DNA of 64,000 bases from Ophiura sarsii. Taxonomy: Eukaryota; Echinodermata; Ophiuroidea; Amphilepidida; Ophiuridae. The notes under the pieces are model-generated. The model saw nothing but the letters and a program-made list of their open reading frames with translations. It was not told the origin of the DNA and made no database searches. Shown piece by piece: positions 35,745-47,500 of this stretch (position 1 is its first letter; every line of letters starts with the position of its first letter). A program made the position numbers and the translations under genes. The stretch lies in NCBI GenBank assembly GCA_035610835.1, contig CM069441.1:106885606-106949605 (forward strand), written 5' to 3'.

Positions 35745-38040
35745 TCAAGATAGGCCTTACAGATCTTATTTGACCCCAGATGACCTCTGATGACCTTGAA
35801 AATTTAATCAGCAAAAAGAACACACCAACCCCCCTTCCCTCCACCAAATCACATCAAGATAGGCCTTACGGATCTTATTTGACCCCAGATGACCTCTGAT
35901 GACCTCGACAAATTAATCAACAAAAAGAACACACCATCCCTCTTCCGTCCACCAAATCCCATCAAGATAGGCCTTACGGATCTTATTTGACCCCAGATGA
36001 CCTTGAATGACCTCCAATGACCTTGAAAATTTAATCAGCAAAAAGAATACACCACCCCCCTTCCCTCCACCAAATCCAATCAAGATAGGCCTTACTGATC
36101 TATTTGACCCCATATTTGACCCCCGATGACCCCGAAAAATTAATCAACAAAAAGAACACACCACCCCCCTTCCCTCCACCAAATCCCATCAAGAAAGGCC
36201 TTACTGATCTATTTGACCCCTGATGACCCCGAAAAAGTAATCAACCAAAAGAACACACCACCCCCCTTCCCTCCACCAAATCCCATCAAGATAGGCCTTA
36301 CTGATCTATTTGACCCCCGATGACCCCGAAAAATTAATCAACAAAAAGAACACACCATCCCTCTTCCGTCCACCAAATCCCATCAAGATAGGCCTTACTG
36401 ATCTATTTGACCCCATATTTGACCCCCGATGACCCCGAAAAATTAATCAACAAAAAGAACACCCCATCCCTCTTCCGTCCACCAAATCCCATCAAGATAG
36501 GCCTTACTGATCTATTTGACCCCATATTTGACCCCGATGACCCCGAAAAATTAATCAACAAAAAGAACACACCATCCCTCTTCCGTCCACCAAATCCCAT
36601 CAAGATAGGCCTTACTGATCTATTTGACCCCATATTTGACCCCCGATGACCCCGAAAAAATAATCAACAAAAAGAACACCCCATCCCTCTTCCGTCCACC
36701 AAATCCCATCAAGATAGGCCTTACTGATCTATTTGACCCCATATTTGACCCCGATGACCCCGAAAAATTAATCAACAAAAAGAACACACCATCCCTCTTC
36801 CGTCCACCAAATCCCATCAAGATAGGCCTTACTGATCTATTTGACCCCATATTTGACCCCCGATGACCCCGAAAAATTAATCAACAAAAAGAACACACCA
36901 CCCCCCTTCCCTCCACCAAATCCCATCAAGATAGGCCTTACTGATCTATTTGACCCCATATTTGACCCCCGATGACCCCGAAAAATTAATCAACAAAAAG
37001 AACACACCACCCCCCTTCCCTCCACCAAATCCCATCAAGATAGGCCTTACTGATCTATTTGACCCCATATTTGACCCCCAATGACCCCGAAAAATTAATC
37101 AACAAAAAGAACACACCACCCCCCTTTCCTCCACCAAATCCCATCAAGATAGGCCTTACTGATCTATTTGACCCCATATTTGACCCCCAATGACCCCGAA
37201 AAATTAATCAACAAAAAGAACACACCATCCCTCTTCCGTCCACCAAATCCCATCAAGATAGGCCTTACTGATCTATTTGACCCCATATTTGACCCCCAAT
37301 GACCCCGAAAAATTAAGAACAAAAAGAACACACCATCCCCCTTCCCTCCACCAAATCCAATCAAGATAGGCCTTGTGGATCTTATTTGACCCCCGATGAC
37401 CTCTGATGACCTTGAAAATTTATTCAGCAAAAAGAACACACCACTCCCCTTCCCTCCACCAAATCTCATCAATATAGGCCTTACTGATCTATTTGACCCC
37501 ATATTTGACCCCGATGACCTCTGGTGACCTTGAAAATTTAATCAACAAAAAGAACACACCATCCCCCTTCCCTCCACCAAATCCCATCAAGATAGGCCTT
37601 ACTGATCTATTTGACCCCATATTTGACCCCCGATGACCTTGAATGACCTCCGATGACCTTGAAAATTTAATCAGCAAAAAGAACACACCACCCCCTTCCC
37701 TCCACCAAATCCCATCAAGATCGGCCTTACGGATCTTATTTGACCGCATATTTGACCCCGATGACCTTGAATGACCTCCAATGACCTTGAAAATCTAATC
37801 AGCAAAAGAACACCCCACCCCCTTCCCTGACATCAAGTCCCATCAAGATAGGCCTTACGGATCTCTAGATATCGCGTTACAACGCGTCTCAAAAGTTTTA
37901 AGCATATTTGACCCCGATGACCTTGTATGACCCCCGATGACCTTGAAAAATCAATCAGCAACAGAACGCACCACCCCCCTTCCCTCCACCAAGTCCCATC
38001 ACGATAGGCCTTACGGATCTCCAGATATCGCGTCACAAAG
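35745..38040. repeat. Minisatellite of ~108-109 bp, about 21 units
   Basis: The segment AGGCCTTA(C)(T/G)GATCT recurs from about 35753 to 38006 at 108-109 bp, with some 97-bp units lacking CCATATTTGACC. Central units (36500-37150) are almost identical, whereas outer ones diverge, as expected from unequal exchange. Open frames on both strands come only from the period and are not genes. Units carry multiple TGACC(C/T) hexamers. Confidence 0.95.
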
Positions 38041-38191
38041 GTATTTCTTAGCACACGGCGGACGCCGGACGCCAGACGCCGGACAGAAATAGTGATAACA
38101 TAGTCTCTTTCTGATTACATCAGGGCGAGACAAAAAGCAACAAAAAACAACACTTTTGCGGTGTTCCCTATTGGGGAAGAGGGTTAAGCTC

Positions 38192-38493
38192 GATGGTTGT
38201 TCTGATCTGGTTCTGGCTACTCAGATGGCATATTTTTCATATCAAATTAGTCACATTTTGCGTTTAGTTTCTGTTAATCTGACCTTAGAACGGTTATACT
38301 TGACCGATATGTCCATTTTGTGTCTTATAATTGGTGAAATGATAACACTTTGGAGATATTTTGCTGTTTCTCATCCGTTTCCTTCGACACTAAATGGACA
38401 TTCGGTTTTCATTGCATCTCCAGAAAAGTATGACCAGTACTTGAACCAATTTACTGTGTATTTGTAGCCAGAACCAGATCAGGACAACCATCA
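38192..38493. repeat. Nested 300-bp foldback
   Basis: GATGGTTGTTCTGATCTGG at the left pairs with its complement at the right (28 of about 30 bp including CTGGTTCTGGCTAC). Inserted between the minisatellite and the right end of the 3.2-kb element. Confidence 0.8.
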
Positions 38494-39129
38494 AATTTAT
38501 TTTTAGCTAGGATTTAAAGCTACAATTGTGGAATGTTTCATAAGACTGGTGTGTATATGATAGCAAAGTTATGAGGTAGGAGGTATCACTTTATATTGAA
38601 TGACCCTCGTAGAAACTTTTCTATGTCATACTTTAGAAGGGCTTGTGTACAGACTTGTAGATGATGTCACCTGTAACGTCACAGCAGACGAGCAAACAAA
38701 AGGCTTGCCTGCCGGTGTGCGTGCAAATTACCTGCCTCTCAAAAGCTTGCCTGCCGGTATGCGAATGTATTCGAAGGGGGTGTACACTATAGATGGGTGA
38801 CATGTGACGTCATGCCAGGCATTTGGTCTGCAGTTGCCATTGTTCTTTGCCCGGTGGTGTGCACGCACATCTTGTTTTGTTTAGGACCCATGTTTTTAAA
38901 ACTCGCACAAAAGCATTATAAAGGGCAATAAGGCATAATGCTGTTCCTTCAAGCATGTATCGATAGTCTAGTCCCTTCGACCATTGCTTTTTTTTTATAA
39001 ACATTGCTGTCACCCCATCTACACCTAGCACATAAAGTCCCTGACCAGGTGCTTTGAGGTTGGCTGATTCAAAATATATAATCGGTACCAAAAATCTGAG
39101 ATATACATTAAATGAGCAAATTTCTTCTC

Positions 39130-39516
39130 GGCAGTTTGATACCTCACTCAATAAAATCGAATGGATACTTTCAAAGTTATGGCGATTTCAATGACTGCGC
39201 ATAACAACAACAAATTTGCACTAGGTATAGGAAATCATTGATTTGTGTGTGCTTACTGTCATAAATGTGTGCTATCTGAACAAGCCAGATGAATGGGTCT
39301 GGAGTGATAACCACAATTTGTGGGACAAAGGGTGTATCTGGCTGTGAAGAATACAAGTCTTAGCTGATTAGCTGTGAGTTTTTTCAGTGTGTAATCACAC
39401 ACAAATCAATGATTTCCTATACCTAGTGCAACTTTGCTGTTGTTATGCGCGATCATTGAAATAACCATAACTTAAAATATCCATTCGACTTTGTTGAATG
39501 AGGTATCAAACTGCGG
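39130..39516. mobile_element. 385-bp foldback element
   Basis: GCAGTTTGATACCTCA at the left is mirrored by TGAGGTATCAAACTGC at the right, and arms of about 125 bp pair almost throughout (for example ACTAGGTATAGGAAATCATT). Confidence 0.85.
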
Positions 39517-40791
39517 AGCAACAGCAATCAATGCATGCTCCCCCATGCATGGAATGGAACTGGGTACTTAACATAACAAGAGATGACACGGTCTATTGAT
39601 TTGAGAATATTTTACTTAGCTCTCTGGGTAACTCGAATTAATCAATTATTTATTAATATCTAATACAAAGATTGCCAGATATAATCCGGTCAGAAGCTCA
39701 TGGGTACTTTTTCTCAATTGAATCCGACTTTTATTGGATCATAATATTAATAAAGATTCAAGAAATCAATGTTTTGATTTAAATTGGGTCATTATACCAA
39801 CCATGCTGAAACAGGTGAAGAAAACACACAGGTAGACACAGTTATAAATTATTTTGTTATTTATTAAATTAAAGTGAATCTAAATATAATTACTTGTAGT
39901 GAATAATAGGAAATCTTTGACCTAATGAAAAGGTTACAGAGTTAGCAACCCAACAATAAGCATTTTTTTTAAAGTTATTAGATTATATTGTGCACTTCTA
40001 TTATGTATTATCCAAATGTATTACCATACCCAAATAAAATGTGCAACGCATATATTAACATTGCAAATAGACAACACTCTGCATTGTAACAAAGGTACAG
40101 GAACATTGTTGAAATGAAAGAATAACCAGAAACTACATGACACATCAAAACACATTTTGCACATTTATGTTATCTTAGATAGCACGAGTCCAATTATAAT
40201 ATTGTTTGGCATTAAGCTTGCGTCATTTGCATTTGTTGCAATAACAATGTACAGTGTTTCTTTGTAAATTAAAACCAATAATTCCCACATGTTAATTCAT
40301 ACTAAAGTAATGCCCTTATAGGACTTACGCTTCTGACCGTAGTAGTATAGTCCCACCCAAATGGTATCTGAAAGGATTGGCTTTTATTCACATTCAAATT
40401 GAATTGGTTGGTAGATGGAATAGATCCAGAATCATGATCTCAAAATAGGAATTTTGAATTTGAATGTTTGAATTAACATGGATCTGGTCGAAACAATCCA
40501 TGAACTTTATTTCCTATCAACTAGATTCAAATGGAGACTGTATTTTACTAGGGTCATCAGAGATATCTAAACGTAAAGATTAGTGCAGCAAGTAAAATAT
40601 GAGTATTAAATAAAAATAGTTGTCTTATGTACAAATTTCACACAGATTTCCTGTTGCTAGTAGATCATGCAAATAAATAACAGAGTTCCATATGGGATGG
40701 AACTTTAAAAACTTACACATAAAGTGAAGTGAACAAGTAAAATAGGGGTAATATCGCCTATGCAAGGAATTTATTAATCATCTTCCTAGTT

Positions 40792-41064
40792 CAGGGGTTC
40801 TCAACCTGAGGGTCGTTTGGGGTTTTCTAGGGGGTCATGAAGGGCTCATGTTACCGTGTTACATTTTGCTTTAAAAAAGCTTAGAAAAACCCAAAAGAAA
40901 CGTTCAAATATGCAATATTTCCTGCTCTCTACGCTCGCATCCAAACTAAGCAGTTTCATTTATGATATCCGACTGGTGTTTTATTCAATTTTTTGTTTTG
41001 GGGGTCACGGTACTGACCAGGCATGTCAAAAGGGGTCGTGGGGCAAAAAGGTTGAGAACCACTG
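40792..41064. mobile_element. 273-bp non-autonomous hAT element
   Basis: CAGGGGTTCTCAACC and GGTTGAGAACCACTG are inverted repeats of the type seen in Charlie-like hAT elements. TCCTAGTT is duplicated exactly at 40784-40791 and 41065-41072. Confidence 0.93.
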
Positions 41065-41083
41065 TCCTAGTTGATGATATAGT

Positions 41084-41411
41084 TGGTCCAAAAACAAATA
41101 GTTGTGTTGCCCTCAAGTGCCAAAAATCTTGGATTCAGGTCGGGCGATCGATTTTTCCTATTTTTTTTCTTCTTGCTGACAAATATTACTGACAGACAGT
41201 AGTAGTTCAAGACAAGACAAACTTGGTATATCAATTTAACTATGTTTCTAGTGTGATAATAGTTAAAAATCAATCTATGCAAGCCATCCTATTCATTTCA
41301 AGCAGAAAATAGTAATATTTTGACAAATTTAAATCAAATTGCGACCCCAATTTTTGAGATTTAAGGGTCGGTCGCTGAGGGCAACACACATAAAAAAAAT
41401 TGGGGGCCTTA
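41084..41411. mobile_element. TTAGGCC-type foldback, copy c
   Basis: The stem AGTTGTGTTGCCCTCA is matched by TGAGGGCAACACACAT near 41376. The internal GGGTCGGTCG and outer GGGGCCTTA place it in the family. Its left end is only about 12 bp from the target duplication of the preceding hAT element. Confidence 0.72.
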
Positions 41412-41473
41412 TTATAAACCACATGATAGGGAAATAATTATGTACCTACCCTACCCTTATAGGGTGTGCAGGG

Positions 41474-41901
41474 CAGTGGCGTAGCTCAAGGGGGGGGGGG
41501 GCAAATGCCCCCCCTGACGAAAAAATCCAATTTGTGCCCCCGCCCCCACCCCCTAAAAAAAAAAAAAAGTGAGAAAAAAAAGAAATAGGAAAAATTTGAG
41601 AAAAAAGACCGAGGTTATTAGCCAAATAGAAGGCTAAATTGTACATGTAGTTCATTTACTGTGCGATTTTCTTTGGACTTTGCGATTTTTTTGGGACTGT
41701 GCGATTTTTTTTTGGGACTGTGCGAATTTTTTTTGGGACTGTGCAAACAATTTTGACCTCACCACCCCCCCCCCCCCCCCCCCCCCGCCCCACTTACGTG
41801 AAATTCACGAGGTAAGTGACTAGAATTTTTTGGGGGGCAACCTTTTACGAAAATTTTAGAAATCTTGCCCCCCCCCTGAAAAAATCCTAGCTACGCCACT
41901 G
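41474..41901. mobile_element. 428-bp non-autonomous hAT element
   Basis: CAGTGGCGTAGCT and AGCTACGCCACTG terminate it. GTGCAGGG is duplicated exactly at 41466-41473 and 41902-41909. Contains G and C homopolymers (41765-41786) and TGCGATTTTTTT repeats. Confidence 0.93.
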
Positions 41902-42827
41902 GTGCAGGGTATTCCAGAATTATGCCATTATAAGTGACATTGTAATGACTAATTAAATGAATAGCAACAATGGGTCAATGACTTAATGTCACCAACATTA
42001 TTCTAAAGAAGAATCTAGATAAAGAACACATAAACGGTCAAGGATAAAAAAGTGTTGGCTTGAGATTCATCTTATCTTATCACTCATTTTATATAGATAT
42101 GAATTTTATGATTTTATTTTTCAAGGAAATTAGCCCTTTTAACTCATTTAACTACATTTTTGCTCTTCCTTTGCCTATTTTGAATATGACAAATAACGTT
42201 GGAAGTTCTTTATGCTTACATAAAATATTTACTAAAAGTGAAGAAACTTATCAAAAATAGAAATACCATACCCAATAAAAGAGCTAGATTTGATATCTTT
42301 AACAATAAAATAACTGGATGAATTTGTCAGTTTGCCTGGTATGTTTCTTGGTGGGAAATAACATTACTACATACACAATACTCTTGCACTCCTTGCTCCA
42401 CATATCTGAGTAACAAATCACAAATTAAACAACCTCAAAAGACAATATTTCTGTGTGAAATTTCATTGCCTATATATTTTGAAATATCCCACTTAATTAC
42501 CAATTTGTTTGCAACATTTATGTGAACTCTTTTGAAACAGATGGCAAATGATGGTGCAATTTGTAGATATGACAAAAAAGAAACAATCTCCATAATAGGT
42601 TTGTGATGAGCTATCAGACAAACAATTAAATACATATATATCCTAAGAGATGATATGTCCAATAAAGGTAATGATAATTGTGGACCCACTATATTATCTT
42701 ATAATAGTTGTACAGATTGTTCCAATGGTTTTGGCCAATCCATCACTATACATATTACAGATTATCGCAACTAAAGTATGAATGGGAATATGTCAGTGTG
42801 TATTCCAGGACGAGATGCATCATTTAT

Positions 42828-43490
42828 GGGTCTGTATGCACAAAACAACTTGGACATGGTCTACTTTATAGACCTGGTCTTAATGAAGACAATTCCTCCA
42901 AGAAAGGATCTTTTTATGATTAGATGATGGACCTTTTTTATAAGGGGTAATACATGATAAGTGTTATTATGTAACTTCAATTTTACTTTTGGACATAGGG
43001 AGTATATAAGGCCAAAAAACACCAAGTTTGTTTCCAGTAGCAAACCTGAAAAGTCAAATGCGAAATGCTTTTTTTTTTAAATTATTTATTTGCTCAAATT
43101 CAAAGTGGATATTCACTTTAAATGGTTTTATTTAGTCAAATATGTGCATTTTTGTTACTCTTATGCTCGCTAAAATGTGATATTCGCCGCGGATTTTCAC
43201 TTTCGTATTTGCCGTATGTGGCCAATCGCCATCTTGAAACATGTTGGACACAATTTTGACAAAATATAGCGCCCTAACAGTATTTGTTTCCGTTTTGTCT
43301 ATAAAAAAATTAAATGCGGAAGAATCAAGCGTCTCAGTGAAATGCGCGCGCACACTACTGGAAACAAACTTGTTTTTTTTGTTTGGCCTAAGGGATATAA
43401 AATAATCAAATGGACTTTCCAGAAGAACTATTCTTCATTTAGACCGGGTCTACAGTTAGATCTGGTCTAACATGTTTTGTGCATACCGAC
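42828..43490. mobile_element. 660-bp foldback, host of another foldback
   Basis: TCTGTATGCACAAAACA and TGTTTTGTGCATACCGA form the ends, and AGACCTGGTCT/AGACCGGGTCT blocks pair inside. TTAGGCC foldback g (43007-43392) occupies its centre. Confidence 0.7.
43007..43392. mobile_element. TTAGGCC-ended foldback, copy g
   Basis: TAAGGCCAAAAAA and TTTGGCCTAA flank the stem CAAGTTTGTTTCCAGTAG, which is perfectly complementary near 43354-43373. Confidence 0.85.
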
Positions 43491-43553
43491 CATTGAGTTC
43501 ACCGTTATGCATAATAACAGAGTTTACCATTGATCTATGATAATGTCCTTATA

Positions 43554-44119
43554 CAGTCATCAAAAAAAGTAACTATACAGGTAATAAATGTACTTTTAAC
43601 TCTAAAAATATAAATCCTACCTAGAAATATTAAATCATAAAGTTGTTGAGAAATTTATCTTCTTTAATATGAGATATTGCACGCTAGGATCGGTTGAATA
43701 TTTAAGAAGCGACAATCCAAAATGTAAGGTAAAGTCACAATTTCAAATTCACATTTTACATTTCAACACGGGGGAGAGAATGACAGGTAGCGTGTGTGTG
43801 GCGTATTGATCCATCGGAACAATGCGGCCGACTGTCCAACCTGCGCATGCATCCCCCAATTGCACTACCGGTAATCGATAAGGTACCCGTAAATTGGTCC
43901 GCGTGTAGAAAATAAAAATGTGAAAATGAAAATCGGACTTCTCCTTACATTTTTGAGTGCCACTTCCTCAATAATCACCTGATCCTAACGTGCAATATCT
44001 CATATTAAAGAAGACAAATTTCTCAACAACTTTATAATTCAATATTTTTAAAGTAGGATGTATATTTGAAGAGTTAGAAGCCCATTTATTACCTGTATAG
44101 TTACTTTTTTTGATGACTG
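43554..44119. mobile_element. 566-bp TA-flanked Tc1/mariner-like miniature element
   Basis: CAGTCATCAAAAAAAGTAAC at the left and its complement at the right are flanked by TA, and the CAGT start is typical of Tc1-type ends. Arms of about 140 bp pair (TATTGCACG, CTCAACAACTTTAT). The GC-rich centre is non-coding. Confidence 0.88.
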
Positions 44120-44120
44120 T

Positions 44121-44321
44121 AGTTCAATCACCAAATTGCAAGAGATATACAGATTTTATATAACTCCGTGCTCAAAAGCGAACATACACTTTTTGGTCAT
44201 ATGCACATGTCACACATTTGATACACAGTGCGCTTGCTGCGTTCATGTGCGCCCACACATTTCTGTATTCATTCGCTGCTGTAAGGAGGCTCACCAATTT
44301 GGAGCTGATCAAACTATAGTT
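44121..44321. repeat. GATCAGTTCCAAA miniature element, copy 3
   Basis: Family centre (GCGCTTGCTGCGTTCATG, TTCTGTATTCATTCGC) and right end CCAATTTGGAGCTGATC; the left end is diverged. Starts at the TA that ends the preceding Tc1-like element. Confidence 0.68.
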
Positions 44322-44421
44322 GTTAGATATGCTAGCGCACAAGACTCATGCGCCTGATAATGCGCAACACTCATTGGAATACTCTCTCTGACATCATACT
44401 TCAGTTGAGATGTAAACTATG

Positions 44422-44518
44422 TTATCCTATTCCTAAGTGTTGTCCATCATTGTGCTGCATCCCAATGGGATCACCATGGATATTGCCAGGATGGAACTCA
44501 TGCATGTGCTCTTGGAAT
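44422..44518 (-). CDS. CUX1: CASP last exon (stop)
   Basis: Acceptor TCATGACAG. Completes a split Arg and encodes FQEHMHEFHPGN, parallel to the vertebrate HLHKFHEND tail, then a diverged end GQHLGIG and TAA. Confidence 0.93.
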
Positions 44519-47500
44519 CTGTCATGAGAGAAATTAAAACAGAAAGAAATACATATTAGGACAAGTAAAATAAAAAATGTGTTTCTCTTCCGCCCTCAAC
44601 GCTTTTGGGATATTTTCAAATGTTTTTGATATTTTTCATATTTCCTCACTTACTTTGTGACTTGGCCTAATGGATCAGGTGATGAGGTATTTTTACGCAT
44701 TTAAAAAAAAAGAAATTACAATATTGCAATTGATGCAAGTCAACTGGAACTAGTCTGGGAGTACCATTATTCCATGAAATATTCGAAGGCAAACAACTGC
44801 CCCAATTGCTATCAATATGAGGCAAAGAAAATTACGAAATGTTTCACTCATTCAGATATTTGATAATAATAATAATAAAAATACAGTTATAAGAATTTGC
44901 TGAACTTTTATATTCTAGGGTTATATCTCAATAACTAAACATCAGCTGTGATATGATTGACTTTCTTCCTCGATGCCAAATGAATAACTTTAGATGCTGT
45001 ATTTATTTTCAATATGATTACAAGAGCGTGCTGATCATGTCCATTTTAGATTATATCTCTCAACTGAACATCAGCTGTGATATAACTGACTTTTTATAAC
45101 TTCCTTAAAACATATGAATGACTCCAAATACTTTCAACTCAATCAAACTCTTTCAATATTTCAATACAAAGCTCTCAGATGAACACTCTTTCAAACATTT
45201 ACAAAGACCTCTTTTCCCTTGTTGTGTCCTTTGTTACTGCCAATTTTGGACTCCCCCGGCCCTTTGTCCTTTGTTTGTTGGTTATCAGTAACCTGTCATA
45301 TTGCCCTCTAGGGTTAGCTTTGTCTTTTTGTTAAGATGGCTGCTCTTGGCATTTGCATTAAGGTTTGACGGATCATTGGTAAACATTTTTTTTACCATAT
45401 AGACCTTAATATTATACGTCAAGAACACAACAGGTACAATACATTTTTGGGAGTATCCCATAGTCATGATTGGAATTGGTGTGTTTTCAACATGTATGCG
45501 ACTTCGTAAGGCCAAACAAAGAAGAAGGTTTGTCTCAGAAGCTCACCCGCATTGGTATGTGAAATTAGCTACGGCGCGTAGGTCTATGCGCTGAGGCCTA
45601 ATTTATTTATTTTTATGGATTCTTTTAGGATTTTTAAAAAAATATTGAAAAAAAGTTCTCTGTAAGCTTGGATTAGCAACAACAACATCGCATACCTCAT
45701 AGCTTTTTTTCTAAAAATAAAATAAAAAAATTGCACAGCACTTAGCTTTTTTGCAAAATGTTTCTGAGACAAACCTTCTTTGTTTGGCCTAAACCATAGA
45801 CAATAGACAATTAGCTAGCTGCGGCTACATCCTTACCTATTGACACATTCTGATGCCATATCTCTCTTACAGGCCGACGTATAAGCCATCTTGTAGAGCA
45901 CAAGGAACACCATAATATGTAGGAATACCAGGTAGAATAAGGCGATCGTACGAGCTATCTTGTTACTTAGTACAATACGACCCTGAGTGATAAAAAGACA
46001 CAGACAAGTTGATCAGAATACTTACTGGGTGATGTGAAGCAAATCAGAGACTCTGATGAGGTTATCAGGGTGTGGCACGACATACGCCCTCTTTCCCCTA
46101 CTTCGTAAACTACTTTGAGTAAATTTGTACATCCATTTTCCAAAATTTTCAATCTATCTTAACATTTCTTCATCAACTTTGCTGTATGGGTTGCTCTTTG
46201 CACACACAAAATTTGGTCACACCAATTGTGTAAGATTGCATGCAATATGTTATCAGTCTGCTCCGGAACGGGGGCGCGTTCTGCTTGAGGGCGTGCTATT
46301 AAGTGACGCACTGCCATCAATTTATACACATGCGATGCATCAAGTGACGGGAGTCTGTCTTCCGCTAAGTTTGATTTTTCAATAGAGGGTGGGCGCTTGG
46401 GAACGAGACTGCGTTTCCAAGGAAACAGCCTCCCGTCACAGATTGAATAAAGTCCCTTTTTGCCGATTTTCAACCATAAAATAAGTCTCTTATCTCTGAG
46501 ATAATGTTAAAAAAATCATCACAATATACTGCTGTAAAAGCCAATATTTTCGTGTAAAGATATTTTCGCACATTTTGATATCACAGACATTTCGCGAATT
46601 GTTTTTTCGCGGACGACCTTCTGGATGCATTGCATGAATGTTGAAACAATATTTCCGTGTGTTATAATTTTCGCGGAAAAACATTTTGCGCGAAAAGCGC
46701 GAAAATAAAACCACCGCGAAAATGTCAGCTTTTACAGTACTACAAGGATTATATTTAACATAAAAATTAAAATGGTGTAAACTCGCTTAGAAAATGGTAG
46801 TCTCATCACGGTAAAAAGGTGTATTTTGACCTGTATCGCGAGATGTTGGGGTCAAAGGTGAGATAAGATCATCGGAATAGCTAGCTGCCGTGAGGAATTT
46901 TGGTAGCTAGGCGGCACTCAATTTGTTAAGATGTTAACTTGTATGCAAATATTTAGGGTTGAAAAGCGAAAATGCAATGATTGCACAAATTGATGGGTAC
47001 ACGTTACCACGGTGATGCACACCAGTCAATTTGTAGCGCCCTCAAGAGAAACGGGCTCTCATTCCGGAGCTGACTGGTTATTCTGCATTACTATTTGATC
47101 GTTAGCACATAAAAATGAAAGTATATGCAACTGTTTTCCTGAAGTGATGAGTTATAAAGAATCAGACAGTCACTGGAAATAAGCAGAGTGCTATCAAACG
47201 TACTAAGATTGCCATGGATACAAGTATGTGTACAGTCAAACTTACCATGCTGAGTGTCGCCTTGTCAAAGGGGCTTAGATTCATGTATTTGCGTTGTCTC
47301 TCCTTTCTACCGAATGAATTGAATGGATCCAGACGCTCCTCGTACTGACTGGAATAACGGCTCTCTGTCTCATCCTGTCTACCGGAACTCTGAGATTGGT
47401 AAAGTCATACAATAATCGGTTATTCAATTAATATTACTTTTCACTTTTTTGTATTCAAAGTTCTGCTGATGACTAACATATCACTTCATGGAAAATTGAG

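Larger units (their letters stand above)
35433..38611. mobile_element. 3.2-kb TACGAGGGTCATTCA-ended element
   Basis: TACGAGGGTCATTCA at 35433 and TGAATGACCCTCGTA at the right are inverted repeats, and GTTATGAGG/CCTCATAAC text extends the arms. TA at the edges and the CGAGGGTCATTCA end are reminiscent of Tc1/mariner elements. Most of the body is the minisatellite; no transposase frame was recognised. Confidence 0.7.
29416..44421. other. Convergent intergenic region without a recognisable gene
   Basis: Between the stop codons of the two convergent genes I saw no protein frame with recognisable homology. Most of it is inverted-repeat elements and a minisatellite, listed separately. The 39520-40780 stretch is AT-rich and featureless by eye. 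Parts near either end must be 3' untranslated sequence of the two genes. Confidence 0.6.

Noticed and set aside
36403..37749. Open frames on both strands repeating an IGLTDLFDPIFDP-type peptide and its mirror
   Set aside because: They follow the 108-109-bp minisatellite period and exist on both strands; two units approximate a multiple of three by chance.
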